In this document: positions 1 through 4,392 of the stretch, piece by piece
Layout of the letters: each line of letters begins with the position of its first letter
Numbering within the stretch: the first letter of the stretch is position 1
DNA from: Bacillota bacterium
GTDB lineage: Bacteria > Bacillota > Bacilli > Paenibacillales > NBRC-103111
Direction: 5' to 3'
DNA length: 7,754 bases
Assembly (NCBI GenBank): GCA_023391955.1
Contig: JAEWAA010000066.1
Location: forward strand, 1-7,754
Notes under the pieces: model-generated
Databases searched by the model: none
The model's input: the letters and a program-made list of their open reading frames with translations, nothing else
Told to the model about the DNA's origin: nothing
Translations under genes and position numbers: made by a program

Positions 1-313
1 GGTATCGGTATTCATCGCCACCCGGATGATCGACTTCATCACCGAAGGGGCTTACGCGGCCAAAGAATTTACCGTCATTACCGACAAAGGCGAGGAACTC
101 GCCGCAGCCATCACCAAGGAACTGGACCGGGGAGTCACTTTGCTGCCTGCTGTCGGGGCATATTCCCAAGCGGCCAAAAGCATGGTGTACTGCATTGTAG
201 GGCGTGCCGAGGTAAGACGGCTGAAGACCTTGGTGCGGTCCGTCGATTCCCAAGCCTTTATCGTGATCAACGATGTGCACGACGTATTGGGTGAAGGGTT
301 TAAGAAGGAGTAG
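1..313 (+). CDS. YitT family membrane protein, 3' fragment (C-terminal DUF2179 domain)
   Basis: This reading frame is open at the left window edge, with codons in phase from base 2, and ends at TAG 311-313, so only the last roughly 103 residues are present. The ATG at 26 is probably internal, because the codons before it read VSVFIATR, which resembles the end of the last membrane helix of the family. The rest matches the soluble C-terminal DUF2179 domain of YitT/UPF0750 proteins. Signature stretches are FITEG, then VITDKGEELAAAI, then ELDRGVT, then VGAY, then the closing VLGEGF. Family members have about five membrane helices followed by this cytosolic domain, and their molecular function is not established. 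The gene converges on ypjB with only 17 bases between stop codons. B. subtilis has a YitT-type gene (ypjC) near ypjA-ypjB, so this may be the ypjC counterpart, but I do not assign the symbol. Family confidence is high. Confidence 0.88.
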   Translation, partial: VSVFIATRMIDFITEGAYAAKEFTVITDKGEELAAAITKELDRGVTLLPAVGAYSQAAKSMVYCIVGRAEVRRLKTLVRSVDSQAFIVINDVHDVLGEGFKKE

Positions 314-330
314 CCGCTTGCTTGCGCGGT

Positions 331-1209
331 TCATCTTCCTCCGCCCATCCCCCGGAAACGGGGCGGCCGTACGGCTTCACGCTCCACGCGGATCATCCGC
401 CACCCCGCAAAGGCCAAAACAGCGGCAATGACCATCCCGATGGTGAGTGTCCACAGTAAGGGCTGATCCGGCTCTACGATGGGCAAATATACGGACTGAT
501 CGTCTCCTTTGCGGAACAGGGCCGATAGAGTTTCCCGCCATTGCCGGAGACCGCCTTCGAGTGTTTCCTTCTGGAAAGCCGCCGGCTCCACCTGCTTCGC
601 AAAAAAGGTCAGCAGAGAATCCATCCGTTCCGCTTCCTCCGGGGTACGGCTGATCCAGACGGAGGGCCGGATGGCATCGTAATGTCCAGACAGCGCCACA
701 AAAGCCGCTTTCGCCGCAGCCTGATTTCCCTTAGCTACCGCTTCCTCCAGCCGGCCGGTATCCCCGTTTAACACCTTATAATAATGGAGCCACATGGGCT
801 GTTTTTTGTGAGTCAGGGCATCTGCAGCCAGCTTCAGCCGCGCCGCCGAGTGGACTACCTTCTCCGGGTCCAGCCGCGCCGCATTGAATTGACGCTTGGC
901 CTCTACCACGGCATCCGTCAGCGCATTCACACCCTCAATGCCGGTCACACCCGCATAGGAAGCGGAAGCCGCCAATGTCCCGAATTCCTCCAACGCCTGT
1001 TTTGCCTCCAGGTATTGCCCGGCAGCGGCATGTTTGTACAGCTCGTCCGCCTTTATATTCAAGGTCTGAAGCTGGCCTGTTTCCTCGGCAGGCGGTACCT
1101 GTATGCTGTTTGCGCTGTCTGTCTGTCCGCGCCCGCAGCCTGCCAGAGCCAGCATCAGCAATAGCCCCAGCAGGCAGAGCGGGATCCTGCCATTTCTGTG
1201 AATGTTCAT
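331..1209 (-). CDS. ypjB: sporulation protein YpjB (lipoprotein with C-terminal membrane anchor)
   Basis: The 292-residue product starts with basic residues, a hydrophobic stretch (residues 9-24) and the lipobox L22-A-G-C25. It is therefore predicted to be exported and lipid-modified at Cys25. A long extracytoplasmic region follows, rich in Ala, Glu and Leu and probably helical (about 45-240). Near the C-terminus is one transmembrane segment (about 251-270) and a short basic tail ending in a Gly-rich stretch. This architecture and the position directly after ypjA fit the Bacillales YpjB sporulation protein, whose biochemical role is unknown. The ATG at 1209 is supported by a strong ribosome site, AAAGGGGG at 1224-1217, seven bases before the start. 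The gap from ypjA is 40 bases with no terminator, so the two are probably cotranscribed. The stop is TGA at 333-331. A combined N-terminal lipobox and C-terminal membrane helix is unusual but fits this family. Confidence 0.85.
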   Translation of the reverse strand: MNIHRNGRIPLCLLGLLLMLALAGCGRGQTDSANSIQVPPAEETGQLQTLNIKADELYKHAAAGQYLEAKQALEEFGTLAASASYAGVTGIEGVNALTDAVVEAKRQFNAARLDPEKVVHSAARLKLAADALTHKKQPMWLHYYKVLNGDTGRLEEAVAKGNQAAAKAAFVALSGHYDAIRPSVWISRTPEEAERMDSLLTFFAKQVEPAAFQKETLEGGLRQWRETLSALFRKGDDQSVYLPIVEPDQPLLWTLTIGMVIAAVLAFAGWRMIRVEREAVRPPRFRGMGGGR

Positions 1210-1249
1210 TGGAAATCCCCCTTTAAGACAAGCATATGGGGGATTGTCC

Positions 1250-1909
1250 TTATTTAGACCGTTTTCTCCTGCCGCACATCCACCAGGCGAGACCTAATCC
1301 GGTGACACTAAGCAGCTTGGTAAAGGCCTGGATTACCGTCAGATCATCATCAAGCACATTGGGCAAATACGGATAAATGCCAAAGCGGTAATCCGCCAAG
1401 TCGTTGTACAGGGTCCAGAAAGCCACGGCAGCCAATGTTCCCGTACGAACGCGGAAGAAGCGGGCGTACAACAGCGCCTCCGCTGCCATGCCAAGATGGG
1501 AGGCCACCAGCATATAATGCTGCCAATTGAGAATATCCCCCTGGGCTTGTCCGCCGAAAATCATGGCAACCGCCCAAATCCCGTACTTAAACGACGTAAC
1601 CACCGCAAAAACCTCCACAAAGCTGCGGATAATCAGGGTGTTAGGATTGGAGAGCCGCCGTTCCGGCACAAGCCACAGCCATCCGATGGCAATGGTAAAA
1701 AACAGGCTGGCCGTTGGGCTGTCCGGCACCAGCAGCACCATCCATGCCGGTTTGGTGTCCCACACCTCCTGGAGCTGTCCCCAATACCAGTAATAGCCGT
1801 ATACTGTTCCCAAGGCATTGATCCAAAACAGGCTTTTCAGCATAAAGGGGGATAACAATCCTTTTTCCCCCAACCAAAATCCAACGCTCCGTAAGTATCG
1901 TTCCTGCAA
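1250..1909 (-). CDS. ypjA: DUF1405 integral membrane protein YpjA
   Basis: The 219-residue hydrophobic protein has about five to six predicted membrane helices. Conserved DUF1405 motifs are visible: N31-A-L-G-T with Y37-G-Y-Y-W-Y, V61-PDSPTA, F107-KYGIWA, a helix carrying H138 and E144, and D173-YRFGIYPYLP. Its function is unknown. In B. subtilis ypjA lies between the qcrABC cytochrome genes and ypjB; here it precedes ypjB but the IDEAL gene, not qcr, is upstream. The start chosen is TTG at 1909-1907. Upstream AAAGG lies about 13 bases away, which is long, but no ATG or GTG lies in frame before the next upstream stop. The alternative ATG at 1843 (Met23) would remove residues that look like the usual family N-terminus, so I prefer TTG. 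A MITE-like element and a split terminator lie immediately upstream. The stop is TAA at 1252-1250. Confidence 0.85.
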   Translation of the reverse strand: MQERYLRSVGFWLGEKGLLSPFMLKSLFWINALGTVYGYYWYWGQLQEVWDTKPAWMVLLVPDSPTASLFFTIAIGWLWLVPERRLSNPNTLIIRSFVEVFAVVTSFKYGIWAVAMIFGGQAQGDILNWQHYMLVASHLGMAAEALLYARFFRVRTGTLAAVAFWTLYNDLADYRFGIYPYLPNVLDDDLTVIQAFTKLLSVTGLGLAWWMCGRRKRSK

Positions 1910-1937
1910 AGTGTAATCCCGACCTTTGTCTATGTAG

Positions 1938-1970
1938 TGTGGTAACCGAAACTGAATTCATAGTACCACA
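1938..1970. repeat. perfect 7-bp dyad in the ypjA leader
   Basis: TGTGGTA at 1938-1944 and TACCACA at 1964-1970 form a perfect inverted repeat separated by 19 bases. The right arm overlaps the candidate extended -10 of ypjA and the left arm falls in the predicted 5' leader. It could be an operator or an RNA stem, or it may be chance. No known regulator is recognised from the sequence. Confidence 0.35.
1960..1968 (-). promoter_or_regulatory. possible extended -10 promoter element for ypjA-ypjB
   Basis: On the minus strand TGG is followed directly by TACTAT, giving a TGN plus -10-like hexamer (4 of 6 matches to TATAAT). The -35 region about 17 bases upstream is only a T-run, the U-tract of the upstream terminator. 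The -10 would place the transcript start near 1953, about 45 bases before the TTG start of ypjA. It is the best candidate in this gap but is weak; read-through from the IDEAL gene is an alternative source of transcription. Confidence 0.28.
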
Positions 1971-1998
1971 AAACGGCAAAAAAAAAGACTTACGAAAT

Positions 1999-2163
1999 TA
2001 GGGCATGCTTGAAACCCCGGTTGAGGGCATCTTACACCGCCTTTTCGCCCCATGCCGCGTTACTTTTGCTTGACGTACCCCCGGTACGCCTTCACAAAAG
2101 TGCCTTGCCTGGAACAAAAATTCCCTATAATCTGCTCCCCTCGGAGTTTTCAAACACGCCCTA
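1999..2163. mobile_element. MITE-like non-autonomous element flanked by TA
   Basis: The element proper (2001-2161) begins with GGGCATGCTTGAAA and ends with the reverse complement of GGGCGTGTTTGAAA, so its terminal inverted repeats match at 12 of 14 positions. TA stands at each outer edge (1999-2000 and 2162-2163), as expected for a TA target duplication of the kind made by IS630/Tc1-mariner transposases. It has no credible reading frame, so any movement would need a transposase supplied in trans. Removing it restores both a terminator hairpin and a TAA stop codon, which is independent evidence for insertion. The interior is rich in small inverted repeats. The family is not identified; copy number in the genome would settle mobility. 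A fixed structured RNA element is the alternative. Confidence 0.68.
2062..2101. repeat. nested inverted repeat inside the MITE-like element
   Basis: Outer arms ACTTTTG (2062-2068) and CAAAAGT (2095-2101) and inner arms CGTACC (2074-2079) and GGTACG (2083-2088) are each perfectly complementary. They form a two-part stem with a CCC apical loop and a 5/6-base internal loop. There is no T-run after it on either strand, so it is not a terminator by itself. It is the strongest internal structure of the element. Confidence 0.7.
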
Positions 2164-2361
2164 GGATATCATTTCATAAGTCTTTTTGAGCAAACGGAGT
2201 TCATTTGTCAAGAACAGGAAGCGTTTTTCATCCCGTTTGGCCAATGCCGCATCAATTTCATGATATAGCGTTTTTTCCTTATATTTGCGTACGGATTCGT
2301 CCAGCACCAGCTCAGCATAAAGCGACAGCATGGCTTCATAAGATGCATACATTTTTCCCAT
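2161..2361 (-). CDS. small IDEAL-domain protein
   Basis: This is a stand-alone protein of about 66 residues (68 if the first ATG at 2367 is used). It matches the IDEAL domain: LYAELVLDESVRKYKEK, then LYHEIDAALAKRDEKRF, then LTNELRLL, with the core I-D-x-A-L motif that names the domain. IDEAL domains are short helical modules found alone or at the C-terminus of proteins such as B. subtilis YpiB; they are thought to mediate protein contacts. Here there is no YpiB N-terminal domain. AGGAGG lies 9 bases before the ATG at 2361 but only 3 bases before the ATG at 2367, so I prefer the inner start. The TAG stop (2163-2161) uses the TA that borders the MITE-like element; before insertion it would have been TAA. 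The last five complete codons or so also encode the 5' arm of the gene's terminator. Confidence 0.82.
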   Translation of the reverse strand: MGKMYASYEAMLSLYAELVLDESVRKYKEKTLYHEIDAALAKRDEKRFLFLTNELRLLKKTYEMIS

Positions 2362-2370
2362 TGACATGAA

Positions 2371-2376
2371 CCTCCT
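2371..2376 (-). promoter_or_regulatory. AGGAGG ribosome binding site that decides the IDEAL gene start
   Basis: The minus strand reads AGGAGG, TTC, ATG, TCA, ATG. Spacing to the first ATG is only 3 bases, while to the second (2361-2359) it is 9 bases, close to the Bacillales optimum. This supports initiation at the second ATG and a product beginning MGKMYASYEAM. Confidence 0.65.
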
Positions 2377-2411
2377 CGTACCCTTTCCCTTTGCGTGCTG
2401 ACACGGCCCTC

Positions 2412-2430
2412 AAATCGGCTTTGCCAATTT
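2412..2430 (-). repeat. stem-loop in the leader of the IDEAL gene
   Basis: As minus-strand RNA, AAAUUGGC and GCCGAUUU pair over 8 bases (one U-G pair) around an AAA loop. It lies 36 bases upstream of the AGGAGG site. No U-run follows, so it is not an intrinsic terminator. It may be a leader structure or the base of a degenerate site. No riboswitch class is recognised. Confidence 0.4.
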
Positions 2431-2440
2431 CGAGGCTTCC

Positions 2441-2476
2441 ATAACCTTATCCGGCCAATGGCAAGAACCAGGTTAT
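2441..2476. repeat. 7-bp inverted repeat between the carbonic anhydrase and IDEAL genes
   Basis: ATAACCT (2441-2447) and AGGTTAT (2470-2476) are perfectly complementary with 22 bases between them. The spacer contains a smaller palindrome, GCCAATGGC (2454-2462). With the stem-loop at 2412-2430 and a 5-bp stem at 2484-2498 it makes the 167-base gap (2362-2528) rich in small dyads. No convincing promoter or terminator is seen in this gap, so the IDEAL gene may depend partly on the promoter at 3103-3074. Confidence 0.35.
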
Positions 2477-2528
2477 TTCAGAGTGTGCTGGAGGCACAGT
2501 CATGGATGTGCTTATGGCGTCATTTTCT

Positions 2529-3041
2529 TCAGGAGCCCTGCCGGTACTCTTTGCCCCGAAGGATATACCCTTCGGAGGTGCGCCGCATCCGATCCAGATC
2601 CGCCTGCGTCAGTTCCCGCACAACCCTGGCCGGAGAGCCCATTGCCAACGTGTAGGGAGGGATGGTTTTATTTTCGGTTACAAGAGATCCGGCTCCTACT
2701 AAAGCATATTCACCGATGTCAGCGCCGTTTAGTACGATAGCCCCCATGCCGATTAATGTGCCTCTGCCTATCCGGCATCCGTGGATAATGGCATTATGGC
2801 CTACGGAAACATCCTCGCCCACCAGAAGTGGCTGCCTTTCATTCACATGCCCGATGCTGCCATCCTGGATATTGGAGCCCCTCCCGATGACAACCGGAGC
2901 CAGATCGCCCCGGAGCACTGCGTTGAACCAAACGGAGGCTTCTTCTCCGATGGTAACGTCGCCGATCAGCTTCACTCCCTCGGCAATATAAGCTGTTGCC
3001 CCGATGGCCGGTAAAATCCCGTTGTATGGAATCAGCATCAT
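2529..3041 (-). CDS. gamma-class carbonic anhydrase family protein (left-handed beta-helix)
   Basis: The 170-residue protein consists of hexapeptide repeats forming a left-handed parallel beta-helix (about residues 10-138), then a C-terminal helix. Family members are trimers that bind a metal between subunits and may interconvert CO2 and bicarbonate. Residues match the Cam prototype with conserved spacing: R44 and D46 (Cam Arg59, Asp61), N57-I-Q59-D60 (Asn73, Gln75, Asp76) and the metal-binding histidines H65, H82 and H87 (His81, His117, His122). The long acidic loop of Cam is missing, as in CamH/YrdA/PaaY-type proteins, though E68 sits three residues after H65, where Cam has Glu84. No signal peptide is seen, so it is cytoplasmic. 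B. subtilis YtoA is a likely relative. Two ATG codons open the frame (3041 and 3038), preceded by a GA-rich ribosome site. The best promoter in the window lies just upstream. Catalytic activity is inferred; many homologues are untested. Confidence 0.9.
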   Translation of the reverse strand: MMLIPYNGILPAIGATAYIAEGVKLIGDVTIGEEASVWFNAVLRGDLAPVVIGRGSNIQDGSIGHVNERQPLLVGEDVSVGHNAIIHGCRIGRGTLIGMGAIVLNGADIGEYALVGAGSLVTENKTIPPYTLAMGSPARVVRELTQADLDRMRRTSEGYILRGKEYRQGS

Positions 3042-3073
3042 TTTTCCCGCCTCTCACCCATGGTTTGGGGAGA

Positions 3074-3103
3074 ATTCTAACGCACCTGCGGCGGGATTGT
3101 CAA
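3074..3103 (-). promoter_or_regulatory. near-consensus sigma-A promoter of the carbonic anhydrase gene
   Basis: Minus-strand TTGACA (3103-3098, 6 of 6) is followed after 18 bases by TAGAAT (3079-3074, 5 of 6). The -35 box abuts the TAA stop codon of the upstream gene (3106-3104). Transcription would start near 3067, leaving a short leader before ATG 3041. There is no terminator between the upstream gene and this promoter, so read-through may add to expression. Confidence 0.75.
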
Positions 3104-4225
3104 TTATTTGCATTCCACGTTTAGCTTGTCCTCCTCAGGCAGCCAGGTGCCCTGAATCACGCTTTTGCCTAAAGCGGATACCTGGATCACCGCCGCGCCT
3201 CCATCGTCCGCCCCGATCCTCACCAGACCCAGATGCATCAGCATGGGGAGTACCCGGGATTCAAGAATGTCCTGCGGAGTGTCATAATAATAGGGTTTAA
3301 TCAGAGGGCAAAGCACCTGCGCCGCCGATTCCGCCGTCACCCACCGTTCCGCCAGCCTGGAGAGCCAATGGGTCAGCGCTTGGAGATTGGGCACAGGCTC
3401 GCGGTAGAGACGGAGCCAGAAGGTGTACAGCTCCTTTACCGTCGCCCGGACTCCTGACTCCACCACCTCGCGTCCTGATGGGGTCAGCCTGACCTCTGTT
3501 CCCTCTTCCTGCAGAAGTCCGTGATAAAAGCAATAGTCGTAGATGAACGAAAACCGGATGGGATATTCCCGGTACCTCCTGCCGTAACCAAAGCGCCATG
3601 CGGTTTTGGCCACAGGCTCCTCTTGGACGGACAGCTGGCTCACGATCTGCTGCACCTGCTTTTTGTAGAGAAAGCCTTCCGGATTGACCGGCAGCGGGGA
3701 GGGCATCAGCATCTTCAGAAAGACTAATAGGTCCTCGGCCAACCGGTTTTGCTCGTCCCTGTATACTCTGGGGGTGGTATCCAGATAGTCCAGCTTCCCG
3801 GCGAAATGCCGCTCCAGCGCTTCCGTGAACCGCCGCTTCAGATCATCCGGCACCTGGAACAGGTACTGGGTATCCCGGGAATAGCCGTTGAACAGCCAGC
3901 CCCGCTGCTTAAACCGGGTGACCAGCTCACGGGGGTTCCACTCTCCCCCTTCCTTTTCCTCCGGCCGGGAGTTGCTGGCGCGGGCCATCAGATCCTCCAG
4001 GCTGAAGGCTTTTCTTTCCTCAAACAACAGGGAATTGAGAAATTGGATATCCGCCTTTTCCATGCCGGCAACCAGCTCATCCAGTACGCGCTGGCGTCCC
4101 ACTGTGGACAAAATCGACTGGATCAGCTCATTTTTGGAATGGGTGCTGCATTGGCAGTTATAGCTTCGTGCGATGCGTCCCAACTCGGTAATATCAGTGT
4201 AATTCAGCATCTCTGCCAGGTTCAT
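3104..4225 (-). CDS. conserved hypothetical protein with winged-helix-like repeats (XPB/Ssl2 N-terminal-like)
   Basis: I do not recognise a named gene for this 373-residue soluble protein. Residues 8-43 (ending K31-NELIQSIL) resemble a SAP/Rho-N-type helix-extended-loop-helix. Three winged-helix-like blocks then seem to follow: about 57-135 (LEDLM, ELVTRFKQRGWLF, then YLFQVPDDL), about 183-257 (FSFIYDYCFYHGLLQ, then VRLTPSGREVVE) and about 319-360 (VLPMLMHLGLVRI, then VSALGKSVIQG). Such an arrangement recalls the N-terminal helicase-associated domain of bacterial XPB/Ssl2-like proteins, but no helicase motor motifs are present. A nucleic-acid-binding role is inferred, not shown. The frame is open upstream to 4435, but that extension crosses the terminator at 4304-4337. 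The ATG at 4225 has AGGAGG seven bases upstream, so it is the start. There is no signal peptide. The gene probably has its own promoter at 4306-4278. Confidence 0.72.
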   Translation of the reverse strand: MNLAEMLNYTDITELGRIARSYNCQCSTHSKNELIQSILSTVGRQRVLDELVAGMEKADIQFLNSLLFEERKAFSLEDLMARASNSRPEEKEGGEWNPRELVTRFKQRGWLFNGYSRDTQYLFQVPDDLKRRFTEALERHFAGKLDYLDTTPRVYRDEQNRLAEDLLVFLKMLMPSPLPVNPEGFLYKKQVQQIVSQLSVQEEPVAKTAWRFGYGRRYREYPIRFSFIYDYCFYHGLLQEEGTEVRLTPSGREVVESGVRATVKELYTFWLRLYREPVPNLQALTHWLSRLAERWVTAESAAQVLCPLIKPYYYDTPQDILESRVLPMLMHLGLVRIGADDGGAAVIQVSALGKSVIQGTWLPEEDKLNVECK

Positions 4226-4229
4226 GAAT

Positions 4230-4238
4230 CCCCCTCCT
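4230..4238 (-). promoter_or_regulatory. ribosome binding site fixing the start of the 373-residue gene
   Basis: The minus strand reads AGGAGGGGG, then four bases, then ATG (4225-4223). AGGAGG is seven bases from the start. This excludes the longer 443-codon reading, whose upstream codons lie in the terminator and promoter region. Confidence 0.8.
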
Positions 4239-4277
4239 GTCAGCAATTTATTACCATTATGGAACGATTGGACGGGA

Positions 4278-4306
4278 TGTATACGCCGCTGAACTGCAGA
4301 TAGCAA
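4278..4306 (-). promoter_or_regulatory. candidate sigma-A promoter of the 373-residue gene
   Basis: Minus-strand TTGCTA (4306-4301, 4 of 6 matches to TTGACA) is separated by exactly 17 bases from TATACA (4283-4278, 4 of 6 matches to TATAAT). The -35 box overlaps the end of the U-tract of the preceding terminator, which is a common compact arrangement. The predicted start near 4271 leaves a leader of about 45 bases. Confidence 0.42.
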
Positions 4307-4337
4307 AAAAGAAAAGACGTGAGAGCTTCCTCTCACG
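4304..4337 (-). terminator. intrinsic terminator of the large lyase-like gene
   Basis: On the minus strand CGTGAGAG (4337-4330) and CTCTCACG (4325-4318) form a perfect 8-bp stem with a GAAG tetraloop. The following U-rich tail is TCTTTTCTTTTTT (4317-4305). It lies 55 bases after the stop codon at 4393 and separates the large gene from the 373-residue gene. Confidence 0.9.
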
Positions 4338-4392
4338 CCAATCGCCACCCTAGGCCATGCTCTCAGACCATAACGGGAAGGGGCAGCCTCCA

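Larger units (their letters stand above)
1978..2187 (-). terminator. intrinsic terminator of the IDEAL gene, split in its loop by an insertion
   Basis: On the minus strand the 5' arm AAAAAGACTTATGAAAT (2187-2171) lies within the last codons of the IDEAL gene. The 3' arm ATTTCGTAAGTCTTTTT (1998-1982) is its complement at 16 of 17 positions; the exception is a U-G pair in RNA. Four further T residues (1981-1978) complete a nine-base U-tract. The arms are now 172 bases apart because the TA-flanked element at 1999-2163 sits between them. If the element and one TA copy are removed, the loop becomes nine bases and the structure is a classic terminator. The plus strand also shows a T5 run after the right arm, so the ancestral hairpin could have worked weakly in both directions. 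Whether it still terminates with the element folded inside is unknown. Confidence 0.72.

Noticed and set aside
314..329. CCGC/GCGG hairpin between the YitT and ypjB stop codons as a terminator
   Set aside because: The stem is only 4 bp with an 8-base loop and no T-run follows on either strand.
784..1164. 126-codon plus-strand frame opposite ypjB
   Set aside because: It is a shadow of ypjB, with Arg/Gln/Cys-rich composition and no domain.
1847..1871. GGGGGA/TCCCCC hairpin inside ypjA
   Set aside because: It is within coding sequence with a 13-base loop, and it is explained by the codons for conserved N-terminal residues.
1928..1936. Minus-strand CATAGACA near the ypjA start as a sigma-E -10 box
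   Set aside because: It resembles the sigma-E -10, but no ATA-type -35 lies at the proper distance upstream.
2475..2503. ATGACT-N17-TGAAAT as a promoter for the IDEAL gene
   Set aside because: Spacing is right, but both boxes match at only 4 of 6 positions with poor key bases, and it lies over 110 bases from the start codon.
3749..4303. 184-codon open frame on the plus strand
   Set aside because: It is antisense to the 373-residue gene and has no recognisable domain. It is a shadow frame.
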